The notes beneath the pieces are model-generated. The model saw only the letters and a list, made by a program, of their open reading frames with translations, was not told the DNA's origin and searched no databases. 59,469 nt of DNA from Bacteroidota bacterium (GTDB lineage Bacteria; Bacteroidota; Ignavibacteria; Ignavibacteriales; Melioribacteraceae). Positions 42,311-52,126 of the stretch are shown here, one piece after another (within the stretch, counting starts at the first letter, position 1; the number at the start of each line of letters is the position of its first letter). Both the position numbers and the translations under genes were made by a program. The DNA is taken from assembly GCA_023447335.1 (NCBI GenBank), contig JAEXOD010000047.1, positions 1 through 59,469 of the forward strand, read 5' to 3'.

Positions 42311-44179
42311 ATGAAGAAATTATTTACGATTTTATTTATTTGTTGTTTTGTTCTTGTTACTAAAGGACAAAATTTAGAGCGTGAAAAAATAATTGCTGCA
42401 TATATTTACAATTTTGCCAAAAATATTGAATGGGATAAAGAACAATCAATTAAAGAATTTAATTTTTTGGTTATTGATAACGATACCAAAATCTATAAAG
42501 AACTATCAAATATTGCAAAACAGAATGAGATAAGAAACAAAAGAATTAATATTTATCAATCAAACGAAATCACGGAAATTCAAAAATACCAGCTAATTTT
42601 TTTATCACAAGAATTTAATAATAATTTAGAAGAAGTTTTTTATAAAATTGAGGGGAAAAATATTTTATTAATAAGCGAAGAGGCTAAAGATAAAAGATTA
42701 ATAATGATTAATCTTTATTTACTTGAGAATAAAAAAATGTTTTTCGAAGTAAATAAATCAAATATCTACTCACAAAAAATAAAAGTTGATCCTAATATTA
42801 TTTTATTAGGCGGCACAATTATAGATGTTACAAAACTATATAGGGAAGGGCAAGAAAACATTAAAGAAATGGAAAAGCAAATAGATGCATTGGAAAAAAA
42901 TCTAAGAAGGATAAAGAAAATTACTGATAGTAATCTTGAGATAATTAATTCACAAAAGGATAGCATTTCAAATCAAAATAAAAAGTTAGCGGAACAGGAA
43001 GTTTTACTTAAAGAACAATCCGAAATTTTAAAAATTAAAAGTTACGAGATTACATTAAAAGAAAATAAACTTGCAAAACTTCAAAATACACTAATTACTA
43101 AATCAGCAGAACTAAACGAGTCGATAAAAAAAGGTCTTGATACTCTTTATGAGCAAAATAAAAAAATAAATAGTTTGAGTAAGGAAATTTTAGAAAAACA
43201 AAAAGGATTAAAAAAGCTTGAAGATAGTTTGGGTTTTCAAAAGCTTTTGGTAACGTTATTGGTTATAATAGTAATTCTTGTATTCAGCCTTTTTCTTGTT
43301 ATATATTTTGCATACAAGACCAAAAATAAATTAAATGTTGAACTTGAAAAAAGAGTTTCTGAAAGAACTAGTGAATTGAAAACAACAAATGATTTATTAA
43401 TTTTTGAACTTGAAGAAAGGAAAAAGACTGAAATTGAATTACAATCTGCGAAAGCAAAAGCCGAGAAAGCAGATAGATTAAAAGACGAATTTTTAGCTCA
43501 AATGTCTCATGAAATCAGAACACCGATAAACGCAATTTTAAGTTTTTCCGGGCTTCTTAAAGAAGAACTTGAAGGAAAAATTGAAGAAGAACTTAAGATG
43601 GCATTTAACATAATGGCAAGGGCAGGCAATAGAATAATACGTACTGTTGATTTAATTTTAAACATGGCTGAACTTCAAACCGGTTTTTACAAACCAAGTT
43701 TTGAAAAGGTTAATATTAAAGAAAGACTTGAAGAAATGGCAAAATATGAATTTAGCCAAATAGCCAGAGATAAAAATATAGGATTTAAGTATAACATTAG
43801 TTCGGGAACAGATAGCCTAATATTAGATCTATATAGTTTTGATATGATTGTTAAAAATTTAGTAGATAATGCAGTGAAATATACTTCAAAAGGATTTGTC
43901 GAATTGATGTTTTATGATGATAATGAGTCTAATCCTATAATTGAAATCATTGATACCGGAATTGGTATTTCTGCTGAATATCTTGATAAGCTTTTTGAAC
44001 CGTTTAGTCAAGAAGAACAAGGATATACTCGTAGATTTGAGGGGAATGGGCTTGGACTTGCATTGGTTTATAAATATTGTAAACTAAACAATATTAAAAT
44101 CGGAGTTAAAAGCGAAAAGGGAGTGGGAACTACATTTTCATTAATTTTTGATAAAAGCTTTAAAGGGGAATCTTCTTAA
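42311..44179 (+). CDS. Hybrid sensor: YfiR-like periplasmic domain, coiled coil and histidine kinase
   Basis: A 622-residue kinase. A signal peptide (1-20) is followed by a YfiR/DUF4154-type sensor (about 22-175) with the family pattern KIIAAYIYNFAKNIEWDKE, QLIFLSQEF and NIYSQKIKVDPNIILLG. A long periplasmic coiled coil (about 180-310) leads to one membrane helix (about 313-337). The cytoplasmic kinase has His400 in QMSHEIRTPINA, N box DNAVKYTSKG, G1 DTGIGIS, F box FEPFSQEEQG and G2 GNGLGLALVYKY. No receiver is attached and no regulator is adjacent. It repeats the YfiR theme of the small protein two genes upstream, so the cluster probably senses one envelope signal. Confidence 0.85.
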   Translation: MKKLFTILFICCFVLVTKGQNLEREKIIAAYIYNFAKNIEWDKEQSIKEFNFLVIDNDTKIYKELSNIAKQNEIRNKRINIYQSNEITEIQKYQLIFLSQEFNNNLEEVFYKIEGKNILLISEEAKDKRLIMINLYLLENKKMFFEVNKSNIYSQKIKVDPNIILLGGTIIDVTKLYREGQENIKEMEKQIDALEKNLRRIKKITDSNLEIINSQKDSISNQNKKLAEQEVLLKEQSEILKIKSYEITLKENKLAKLQNTLITKSAELNESIKKGLDTLYEQNKKINSLSKEILEKQKGLKKLEDSLGFQKLLVTLLVIIVILVFSLFLVIYFAYKTKNKLNVELEKRVSERTSELKTTNDLLIFELEERKKTEIELQSAKAKAEKADRLKDEFLAQMSHEIRTPINAILSFSGLLKEELEGKIEEELKMAFNIMARAGNRIIRTVDLILNMAELQTGFYKPSFEKVNIKERLEEMAKYEFSQIARDKNIGFKYNISSGTDSLILDLYSFDMIVKNLVDNAVKYTSKGFVELMFYDDNESNPIIEIIDTGIGISAEYLDKLFEPFSQEEQGYTRRFEGNGLGLALVYKYCKLNNIKIGVKSEKGVGTTFSLIFDKSFKGESS

Positions 44180-44275
44180 CATTCTACTGTATTTATTATA
44201 CAAATTATTTTCAATTATGAAAGTAAGCGTTTTTTTATTAATTTGTATGGGTAAATATTTTATAGTGAGGTTAGA

Positions 44276-46111
44276 TTGATTAAGAAAGTTGTGATTTTAT
44301 GTTTATTTGCTATTATAACGAATGCACAGGTAAAGTTTGATGCTAATTTTGAAAGTGGTAATCTAAATACGGTTACTACAACAGATTCTGTTACATTTAA
44401 TGTTACAACCAGACAGGATATTGGCGGAAGATGGTTTTATTTTAGAATGAGCGGCGTGAAAAATAGATATGTGAGAGTTAAAGTAACAAATAGTGATGTT
44501 AAACGTGCAATGTATAGTTACGATAACAAAACTTACAAAAGATTTACATTATCCGAATCACCTTCAACAAACGTATTCCAAAAAACGTATGAATCCGATA
44601 CAGTTTTTGTTTCCTATTATACACCTTATAATCTAAGCAAAATTGATGAACAAATTGGTATTTGGACTCAACATCCTGAGTGTTCGGTAAATATATTCGG
44701 TTATACGAATCATAATTTGCCTATGAGGGAATTAATAATTACGGATCCATTCACCCCAAGCAGTGAAAAATATGTAGTATGGATTCATGCTAGAACACAT
44801 CCCGGTGAAACTCCGTCATCATATCACTTTGAAGGCATTGTTAATCGGTTGTTACAGAATGACGATTATGCTTCATTTATTCGTAAAAATGTGGAATTTC
44901 ACTTAATACCTACAACTAATCCTGACGGAGTTTATTACGGAAGAAGCAGAACTAACTATGATGGTATAGACTTGGAATCTAACTGGAACAAACCGGAAGA
45001 TCAAACTACAAAAGAAGTGAAATTACTTAAAAACAAAATGACGGAAGTCTGTAATCAAAAGGTTATTAATACTGCTTTAAACTTGCATTCAATTGCTTCT
45101 CCGTTCTGTACTTTTTATGTTCATACGGCATCATCTACAAGTGATTTCTTTTATCGCAGGCAATATCAATTAGCTTATCTCAATACTTCAAATAACGATT
45201 TTTTCTATCAATCGGATATTGACGAATCTAATTTGAGTGCCGTTTATCCTGAAGGGTGGTTATGGGCAAATTACGGTGACATTCCCGTTGCATTAACATA
45301 TGAAACCCCATATGATTATTACTCAATGGGAACCGAAGTAACAGATGATAATTTAAGAGAATTAGGGTTTAAAACATTATATGCGGTTGCTGATTTCCTT
45401 GAATTAAGTCATCCGAAGTATCAGATATTAGATAATAAAAATGCTGTAAAAATGGGTGATTGGAATGAATATAATTGGGGTACCAAATATTTTAGTGATA
45501 ACTTTTTTGCTGCATCGCAAGGTTTTGGCTTTAATTCAGTAACATATACGAGTGAAGAACTACCTACCGGTGAGTATTCACTATTCGCTTGGTGGCAGGA
45601 TGACTCTGATAATGCTTCAAATACAAGGTTTATTATACAAAATAACGGTGATGAAAATATAATTGAAAAATCACAAAAAACGGACGGCGGCAATTGGAAT
45701 TATTTAACAGATTTTAAAATTACAAGTCCGCGTACAATTCAGATAAAAGTAGATGATATGGCAAACGGAAATGTTGTTGCGGATGCATTTAAAATTATTT
45801 ATAAAGGGGAAATTAGTAGCGTAAAAAGTATAAGCGAACCTGATTTTACATTATATCAAAATTATCCTAATCCGTTTAATCCGTCAACTACAATAAAATT
45901 CTCATTACAAAATTCCACAAATGTTGTGTTGAAAGTATATAATGTTTTAGGAAAACTGATTACAACTCTTGTGGATGATAGATTAAATTCAGGTACTCAT
46001 GAATTCGTATTTGATTCGAACAGCTTTGGCGGTTTATCGAGCGGTGTTTATTATTATCAGTTAATTACGGAAAAATCTACATACACAAAAGGTATGTTGC
46101 TGATTAAGTAA
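44276..46111 (+). CDS. Secreted M14-like zinc carboxypeptidase with T9SS-type C-terminal domain
   Basis: A 611-residue exported peptidase. The start is TTG at 44276 with GTGAGG 5 bases upstream, giving a signal peptide ending near residue 18 (TNAQ). An N-terminal beta domain (20-130) precedes the M14 catalytic domain. Zinc ligands His175 and Glu178 (HPGET), His271 (NLHSIAS) and catalytic Glu343 (TYETPYDYY) are in order. A linker beta domain spans about 390-515. The C-terminal about 85 residues have LYQNYPNPFNPST and end GMLLIK, the sorting signal for the type IX pathway. It probably trims peptides or amidated cell-wall material outside the cell; the specificity is unknown. Confidence 0.88.
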   Translation: MIKKVVILCLFAIITNAQVKFDANFESGNLNTVTTTDSVTFNVTTRQDIGGRWFYFRMSGVKNRYVRVKVTNSDVKRAMYSYDNKTYKRFTLSESPSTNVFQKTYESDTVFVSYYTPYNLSKIDEQIGIWTQHPECSVNIFGYTNHNLPMRELIITDPFTPSSEKYVVWIHARTHPGETPSSYHFEGIVNRLLQNDDYASFIRKNVEFHLIPTTNPDGVYYGRSRTNYDGIDLESNWNKPEDQTTKEVKLLKNKMTEVCNQKVINTALNLHSIASPFCTFYVHTASSTSDFFYRRQYQLAYLNTSNNDFFYQSDIDESNLSAVYPEGWLWANYGDIPVALTYETPYDYYSMGTEVTDDNLRELGFKTLYAVADFLELSHPKYQILDNKNAVKMGDWNEYNWGTKYFSDNFFAASQGFGFNSVTYTSEELPTGEYSLFAWWQDDSDNASNTRFIIQNNGDENIIEKSQKTDGGNWNYLTDFKITSPRTIQIKVDDMANGNVVADAFKIIYKGEISSVKSISEPDFTLYQNYPNPFNPSTTIKFSLQNSTNVVLKVYNVLGKLITTLVDDRLNSGTHEFVFDSNSFGGLSSGVYYYQLITEKSTYTKGMLLIK

Positions 46112-46117
46112 TTTAGA

Positions 46118-47200
46118 TTAATTTCTTGCTCTTAATAAATTAAAAATTGCAGCTATCAAAAAAATAAAATTAGCAAACCATGCTGTTAAAACGGGGTCCA
46201 TCACCCCGTTTTTCCCGAATGCTTGGCTAATTTTCATAAATACTAAGTATAAAAAAGTTATTAGTAGATTTACTCCAAATTGTAAAGCTACTCCGCCTCT
46301 TCTTTTATTAGAAGAAATTGGTAATCCAAACAAAACTACAATAATGCTGCTAAAGGCAAACGCAATTCTTGAATGATAGTCAATCCAAGTTCTTGTACTA
46401 TCGTTACCTGCATTTTGTTCGTCAATTGCTTGTTTGTATAATTCCGGCAACGTCATTTCTTCCGGCTTTCGTTGTTTCTTGATAACATCTTCCGGAATAA
46501 AATTTAAATACTCTATTTCTTTTCTAGTAAATTTCTCTAAATTTTCTCTGTCATTATAAAACACTCTGCTAGTTCCGTCTTTTAAAACCCAAAACTTCTT
46601 TTTGAAATTATATTGCATCCTAATAGCGTCAATCCGAGAAGTCATTTTAGTAATATCGTTTTTATCAAATTCTTGAATACTTACACGGTGTGCTACATTA
46701 TTAACAACATCGAAAAAACTTATAGAAACAATTCGTGTTTTAGTATCTTGGAAGTAAATATTATTTCCTGCTCTAAAAACATTTTTGTTCATAAAGTTTT
46801 GTTCAATATAAGTTAGGTGTTTATTTGCATAAGGAACGACATAACCGCCAAAATAGATAGAAAATAACGAAATAATAACAGAAGTAATAATAAAAGGAAG
46901 CATGAATCTAAACAAGCTTATACCGGCTGAACGAATAGCAGTTAACTCGTTTAGATTAGCCAATTTTCCGGCAGTAAATAGTGCGGAAAGTAATACAGCA
47001 ACGGGTATCATTAATCTTAAAATTTCAGGTATAAATACAACGTAATACTGTAAAATTATATAGTTTGGTACATTCTGATCAATAAAATCATCAAGTTTTT
47101 CCATTAAGTCAATTAAAACAAACAATAATGTAAACGCTAACAAACCGAATAGAATTGTTTGCACAAATTGTTTAATAAGGTATTTATCAAGAATTTTCAT
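46118..47200 (-). CDS. lptG: LPS export permease LptG-like (YjgP/YjgQ family)
   Basis: A 360-residue inner-membrane protein. Three N-terminal helices (about 10-30, 52-78, 95-122), a periplasmic beta-jellyroll of about 130 residues and three C-terminal helices (about 272-355) make the YjgP/YjgQ architecture. Landmarks are DKYLIKQFVQTILFG, PEILRLMIPVAVLLSALFTAGKLANLNELTAIRSAG in outline, and ALQFGVNLLITFLYL. With LptF and the LptB ATPase (not here) it extracts lipopolysaccharide from the inner membrane. It overlaps lptF by 14 bp. It is convergent with the M14 peptidase gene, with 6 bp between them. The F/G naming of the pair is by order and could be swapped. Confidence 0.88.
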   Translation of the reverse strand: MKILDKYLIKQFVQTILFGLLAFTLLFVLIDLMEKLDDFIDQNVPNYIILQYYVVFIPEILRLMIPVAVLLSALFTAGKLANLNELTAIRSAGISLFRFMLPFIITSVIISLFSIYFGGYVVPYANKHLTYIEQNFMNKNVFRAGNNIYFQDTKTRIVSISFFDVVNNVAHRVSIQEFDKNDITKMTSRIDAIRMQYNFKKKFWVLKDGTSRVFYNDRENLEKFTRKEIEYLNFIPEDVIKKQRKPEEMTLPELYKQAIDEQNAGNDSTRTWIDYHSRIAFAFSSIIVVLFGLPISSNKRRGGVALQFGVNLLITFLYLVFMKISQAFGKNGVMDPVLTAWFANFIFLIAAIFNLLRARN

Positions 47201-48557
47201 CTTCGCTCTGTTGTTTCCAAGCCTTAGGAATTAGTTTTGTGATAAAATCAAATCGTAATTCAATTCTTTCTTTTGCGGCTTTATAAGTTATAAACACTCC
47301 AAAACCGCCAAGTACAAAATTGGCTGCCCACATGCCCCAAAACGGTGAAAGCAAGTTTCTATCTGCCAGTTTTTCACCGCCAATTAAAAAAGCCCAATAT
47401 ATCAAGAAGAATATTAAACTCACTCCCGCAGCTACACCAAAACCGCCTTTTCTTAACATTGTTCCCAAGGGAGCCCCGATAAGAATAAAAACAATACATG
47501 CAAAAGGAATTGAATATTTTTTATGTATTTCTACCCAAAAAGAATTCATGTTGATTCTGTTATAATCAATTTGTCTTGTATTTACGGTTATACTGCTTTG
47601 AACAGACTTTAATCTATCTTCTACTCTAAAATATATTCCCCTTAGATTAATAGTACTTAATTTTATTTTATTATAAGCATATATTGAGTCGTTTTTAAAA
47701 GCCCGGTTAACCCTATTTGTTAATTCTTCAAAAAATTTATTTTCAATCAGTTGCAAGCTATCTACAATTATCATCATTTCCGCAGCTCCCATTTCTCTTT
47801 CGCCTCGTGATAAATCACTGCTAGATTGCTGAAAAGAAAATTGTGAAGCGTCCATAGCTATTTTATGCCTATTAAACTTTAGTTTTCTGTATGGTGTGAA
47901 ATTAACAACCTCTGATTCATGTATCTCTCCGTTTGTTAAATCAAGCATTAGTTTTTTCTGATCGCCGGTAAAATAAATTTTCCCTTTTTTTGCAGAGACG
48001 ATGTTAACTTTAGAAGGACTTGAATAATCATAAATAGTTACATTGGAAAGTTCGTTAGTTTTCGGGTCAATTTCTCTAGCTAATATTGCATAATTTTGAA
48101 CTTCTTGGCTGAAAATACCCGGGACTAATGATAGAGTCGGTTTTTTACGTGAGATATCGTTACCCAATATACGAGCGGCATGATTGGCATTAGGGTATAC
48201 ATGATTATTAAACAAAATTAATAGATAAGCAACTAAGATACTTCCTAAAATAGGAGGGATCATCATTTTATATAAACTTAAACCCGAAGCCTTGAAAATT
48301 GCTACTTCATTGTTTTGTGCCATGCTACCAAAAGCCATTAAAGTTGCAATTAAAACTGCCATCGGAACAACAAGTACAACCATCCATGCCAAGTTATATA
48401 CAATTAGTTGTGCAATTACCCAAGTACTTAATCCTTTACCGACAAGTTTATCGGCAAATTTCATTAAAAACTGAAGTAAAAAAACCGCCATCAACGTTAT
48501 ATTCGAAAATATAAACGGAGCGATGTGATTTCGTAAAATATATCTATAAATAATCAT
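47187..48557 (-). CDS. lptF: LPS export permease LptF-like (YjgP/YjgQ family)
   Basis: A 456-residue inner-membrane protein of the same YjgP/YjgQ fold, with a longer periplasmic region (about 120-350) than its partner. Landmarks are YILRNHIAPFIFSNITLM, GSMAQNNEVAIFKASGLSLYKMM in outline, FSIPFACIVFILIGAPLGTMLRKGG in outline, and a final helix pair with FWGMWAANFVLGGFG. The first ATG (48557) is chosen; a TTG two codons upstream is also possible. No strong ribosome-binding site is seen. The C-terminal basic tail overlaps the start of lptG by 14 bp. It forms the LptFG channel for LPS. Confidence 0.88.
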   Translation of the reverse strand: MIIYRYILRNHIAPFIFSNITLMAVFLLQFLMKFADKLVGKGLSTWVIAQLIVYNLAWMVVLVVPMAVLIATLMAFGSMAQNNEVAIFKASGLSLYKMMIPPILGSILVAYLLILFNNHVYPNANHAARILGNDISRKKPTLSLVPGIFSQEVQNYAILAREIDPKTNELSNVTIYDYSSPSKVNIVSAKKGKIYFTGDQKKLMLDLTNGEIHESEVVNFTPYRKLKFNRHKIAMDASQFSFQQSSSDLSRGEREMGAAEMMIIVDSLQLIENKFFEELTNRVNRAFKNDSIYAYNKIKLSTINLRGIYFRVEDRLKSVQSSITVNTRQIDYNRINMNSFWVEIHKKYSIPFACIVFILIGAPLGTMLRKGGFGVAAGVSLIFFLIYWAFLIGGEKLADRNLLSPFWGMWAANFVLGGFGVFITYKAAKERIELRFDFITKLIPKAWKQQSEDENS

Positions 48558-48724
48558 TTGCAAAAGTTTTAATTTAACTTACAAATTTAAGAATTTTATA
48601 CAATTTTTATTATATCATTTTACTATTTGATAAACTTTTATCAAAAAATTAATGTTTACCTTGTTTAAGTGTAAATAAAATAATAAATTTAAAAATTTGA
48701 ATTTATTAAAATTAGAGGAAAAAC

Positions 48725-50098
48725 GTGGAACAAGTTTTAGGCTATATTGAAAGCAATAAGGAAAGGTTTTTAGAAGAATTATTAGTTTATTTAAGAATTC
48801 CCAGTATTAGCACATTAGAAGAAAATAAAGAAGATATAGTTAATTGTGCTCGGTTTATTGAGGAAGAATTAAAGAGAATAGGTATTCCGAAGACTGAAAT
48901 TTTTCCTACTGAAGGACATCCGATTGTTTACGGTGAACTAATTATTGATAAACACTTACCTACAGTATTAATTTATGGTCATTATGACGTTCAACCGGTT
49001 GATCCTTTAGAATTATGGGATTCTCCTCCATTCGAACCCGTTATTAAAGACGGTAAAATTTATGCTAGAGGTGCAAATGATAATAAAGGGCAAAACTATG
49101 TTCATATAAAAGCGGTTGAAAGCTACTTAAAAACAACCGGTAAGACACCTGTTAATATAAAATTTATTTTCGAAGGTGAAGAAGAAATAGGAAGCACTCA
49201 CTTGTATTCTTTTGTAAAAGAAAAAGCAAATTTATTAAAATGTGATGCCATATTAATAAGTGACACCAGTTTATACGATAAAGATATTCCTACAATAAAT
49301 TACGGATTACGCGGCTTATGTTATATGGAAGTTGAAGTAACCGGAGCAGATAGAGATTTACACAGCGGTTCGTTTGGAGGAGCAATTGCTAATCCTATAA
49401 ACGAATTAGCTAAAATTATTGCAAAATTGCATGATAAAAACGGCAGAATAACCATTCCTAATTTTTATAAAGATGTTCTAAAACTTACTAAGGTCGAAAA
49501 GGATAACATCAAAAATTTAAATTTTGATGATAAAAAAATGTGTAAAGAATTTAAAGTTAAAGAATTAACCGGAGAAAAAGGGTATTTAACTTTAGAAAAA
49601 CTTTGGACAAGACCTACATTAGATTGTAACGGGATATTTGGCGGATTTACCGGACAGGGAGCAAAAACCGTATTACCTTCTAAAGCTACCGCAAAAATTA
49701 GCATGCGCTTAGTTCCAAATCAGAATCCGCACAGAATTGCTAAAGAGTTTAAGAAATATGTAGAATCTTTAGCTCCTAAAAGCGTTAAAGTAAAAGTTAC
49801 AGAAATGCACGGTGGTTTTCCGATTGTAATACCAATAGATAGCCCTGCAGTAGTTGCTGCCTCAAAAGCTACAGAAAAAGCATTTGGAAAGAAAACGGTG
49901 TTCACGCGTGAAGGTGGTTCAATACCTATTGTAGTGGAATTAGTAAAGGTTCTTAAAGCTCCTACTATTTTGATGGGGCTTGGCTTGGATACCGATAATA
50001 TTCATTCGCCAAATGAACATTTTTTAATTAAAAACTTCGAATACGGACTTTATAGCTCAGCATATTTCTTAGATGAATTTGCAAAGGTTAAAAAATAA
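48725..50098 (+). CDS. M20-family metallopeptidase (dipeptidase)
   Basis: A 457-residue enzyme of the M20/M25/M40 group, close to the CNDP-like dipeptidases. The first metal motif is IYGHYDVQPVDP (about residues 82-93), the second ARGANDNKGQ, and the catalytic Glu is in FEGEEEIGS. A lid/dimerisation domain with RDLHSGSFGGA follows, and the C-terminal metal His lies in DNIHSPNEHF. It cleaves dipeptides or small N-acyl amino acids in the cytoplasm; there is no signal peptide. The start is GTG at 48725 with GAGG about 8 bases upstream. It is divergent from lptFG. Confidence 0.93.
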   Translation: MEQVLGYIESNKERFLEELLVYLRIPSISTLEENKEDIVNCARFIEEELKRIGIPKTEIFPTEGHPIVYGELIIDKHLPTVLIYGHYDVQPVDPLELWDSPPFEPVIKDGKIYARGANDNKGQNYVHIKAVESYLKTTGKTPVNIKFIFEGEEEIGSTHLYSFVKEKANLLKCDAILISDTSLYDKDIPTINYGLRGLCYMEVEVTGADRDLHSGSFGGAIANPINELAKIIAKLHDKNGRITIPNFYKDVLKLTKVEKDNIKNLNFDDKKMCKEFKVKELTGEKGYLTLEKLWTRPTLDCNGIFGGFTGQGAKTVLPSKATAKISMRLVPNQNPHRIAKEFKKYVESLAPKSVKVKVTEMHGGFPIVIPIDSPAVVAASKATEKAFGKKTVFTREGGSIPIVVELVKVLKAPTILMGLGLDTDNIHSPNEHFLIKNFEYGLYSSAYFLDEFAKVKK

Positions 50099-50160
50099 TT
50101 GGAAAACATAAAATATAGCAACTCTAATATTAAGTAAGCAAAATTTGAACTGAGGTTGCA

Positions 50161-51003
50161 ATGAAATTAATAAAATATTTATTTGTAATACTTACGGTTG
50201 TTTTAATTAGTTGCGGCGGTGATGAAAATGATAGTGCAAGCGGTGACGCAACAACAAGTGCAGGAAAAGAAGGTTCTATTAGAAGTTATAACCTTAGTGT
50301 AGAACAACAACAAGCAGGAAAGAGATTTCCGTGTGATACGCTTTCACTTAAAGAATTTATTCTAAATAATTACCCGGCGGGTACATATTTAGTAGATTTT
50401 GATAGAACTTATGCAACAAATGTACCTAAAGCTGCAGTTGTTTATTATAAGAATCAAAATGCAACATATATATTTGGAGTTGTTGCCAAATCTAAACCCG
50501 GTGAAAGATTTATTGAAACTAAAAATGTTACAGGTTATTCATCCTCGTTTATTAATTTGGATAGTACAAAACTTGGTACGGCTTTTTTCTGGCTTACTTT
50601 GTTTGAATGTAATCAAGACGGAAGTTTTAATGTACTTTGGGAGAGCGAAGTTCCGATTCATGGTGGGTTTAATAGAATAACTATTAATAATTGGCGTCCT
50701 AAAAATTGTATGTATATTTCATTAAATTATATGGATGGTATAATAAGCGGAAATAGAAGTTATAACTTTTATTTAGTGAACGGACTCAAAAATCCACCCC
50801 ATTTATTAGAAACATATGAAGGTTTGATGCATAAAAGGACTATGGCAAATATTAACAACGATAAATATCCGGACTATTTTGAATATAGATTTAATGAAGG
50901 GAATAATATTATTTCCATTGTTGATAGTATCCCGTTTTTATGGGATACGGTAAAAAGACTATATATAAGTCCGGTTAACAAACGTTGGTTTAGGCATTAT
51001 TAA
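50161..51003 (+). CDS. Lipoprotein of unknown function
   Basis: A 280-residue lipoprotein. The signal peptide ends in lipobox LISC with Cys19, followed by GGDENDSASGD, a flexible acidic linker. The mature part is rich in aromatic and Asn/Tyr residues, with segments such as AAVVYYKNQNATYIFGV, NRITINNWRPKNCMYI and YFEYRFNEG. I do not recognise the family. Its position 62 bp after a peptidase gene and 16 bp before YgfZ gives no clear clue. GAGG precedes the ATG. With Asp after the +2 Gly the sorting signal is not informative outside Enterobacteria. Confidence 0.8.
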   Translation: MKLIKYLFVILTVVLISCGGDENDSASGDATTSAGKEGSIRSYNLSVEQQQAGKRFPCDTLSLKEFILNNYPAGTYLVDFDRTYATNVPKAAVVYYKNQNATYIFGVVAKSKPGERFIETKNVTGYSSSFINLDSTKLGTAFFWLTLFECNQDGSFNVLWESEVPIHGGFNRITINNWRPKNCMYISLNYMDGIISGNRSYNFYLVNGLKNPPHLLETYEGLMHKRTMANINNDKYPDYFEYRFNEGNNIISIVDSIPFLWDTVKRLYISPVNKRWFRHY

Positions 51004-51019
51004 CAAGCAAGGAAAATTA

Positions 51020-52126
51020 ATGATTGATTTAGATTCCATTATTGAAAAATATCCGAATTGTGTGACCGAAGGTGACGTGATTAAGAGTTATAGTACTGTA
51101 AAAGAGGAATATTTAGCTCTTAAAAACGGAATTGGTGTTAAATTATGTTATAATTACAGTAAAATTAAATTATCAGGAAATGATGTTCTTGATTATATTC
51201 ATCGTATTTCTACTAATTCAGTATTACAATTGATGCCTTATGAACATGTTAATACAATTTTTACAAATGAAAAGGGTAAGATTGTTGATCGAACTACTTT
51301 AATAAGATTTCCAAATTATAACTTGTTAGTAGGCGGGTTTTTCCCCGAAAAAAAATTGATTGCATGGTTTGAAAGATATATAATTAGTGAAGATATAAGT
51401 TTAGAAGATTTTACTGATAAAGTAATTCTTTTGGAATTGATCGGAAAACAGACTGAATCGTTTTTGAGTTTAATGTTAGATGATTCATTTAAAACTTTAT
51501 CAGAAAAAAATGTAATTAAATGCAGTGTTGAAGGAGTAAGTTTTTATTTATTAAAGAGGAAAGAGATAAATAACTTTAATAAATATTGGATTTTATTCGA
51601 AGATTATAAAGTAGCTGATGTTTATGAGTTTATGATGAACAATAAAAGCTTTTATGATTTACAATTTGTAGGTGAAACAGCATATAATATTTATAGAGTC
51701 GAGAACGGAATTCCATATGCACCATATGAAATTATTCATCGAGTAAATCCTCATGAAGTAAAATTATTGGATGAAGTTAATTTTAAAAAAGGATGCTACA
51801 TCGGTCAGGAAGTAATTGCCAGATTAGACACATATGATAAGGTACAACGGTATATGATGGGTATTTTATTTGAAAACGGAGAGAAATTACTTTCAAATAC
51901 TCAGGACGTGGTATTATTTAATGAAGTTAAAAAAGAAGTTGGTTTTGTGACTACTGTAATTAAATCTGAGTTATATGGCAAATATGCCGGTTTGGGTTTT
52001 ATTAAAAAAGACTTTGTGGAACTTGGTAGCGTATATGATGTTTATATTAATGAAGAGTATATAACAAAAGCTATAATTACGGAGATACCGATTAAGTATG
52101 AAAATTTATACAAAAACAGGGGATAA
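51020..52126 (+). CDS. ygfZ: Folate-binding YgfZ/GcvT-like protein
   Basis: A 368-residue protein of the GcvT-like folate-binding family. The hallmark is KKGCYIGQEVIAR with Cys259, the K-G-C-Y-x-G-Q-E signature of YgfZ/IBA57. The N-terminal part has GVKLCYNYSKIKLSGNDVLDYIHRISTN, and the middle has RVENGIPYAPYEI. YgfZ helps repair or assemble certain [4Fe-4S] enzymes with tetrahydrofolate. Its 3' end overlaps the cobalamin adenosyltransferase gene by 29 bp, so the two are co-translated. AAGGAAAATTA precedes the ATG. Length is slightly above the E. coli protein (about 326). Confidence 0.87.
   Translation: MIDLDSIIEKYPNCVTEGDVIKSYSTVKEEYLALKNGIGVKLCYNYSKIKLSGNDVLDYIHRISTNSVLQLMPYEHVNTIFTNEKGKIVDRTTLIRFPNYNLLVGGFFPEKKLIAWFERYIISEDISLEDFTDKVILLELIGKQTESFLSLMLDDSFKTLSEKNVIKCSVEGVSFYLLKRKEINNFNKYWILFEDYKVADVYEFMMNNKSFYDLQFVGETAYNIYRVENGIPYAPYEIIHRVNPHEVKLLDEVNFKKGCYIGQEVIARLDTYDKVQRYMMGILFENGEKLLSNTQDVVLFNEVKKEVGFVTTVIKSELYGKYAGLGFIKKDFVELGSVYDVYINEEYITKAIITEIPIKYENLYKNRG

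Noticed and set aside
51900..52100. Cobalamin riboswitch before the adenosyltransferase
   Set aside because: The gene overlaps ygfZ by 29 bp, and no B12-box-like sequence or leader is available there.
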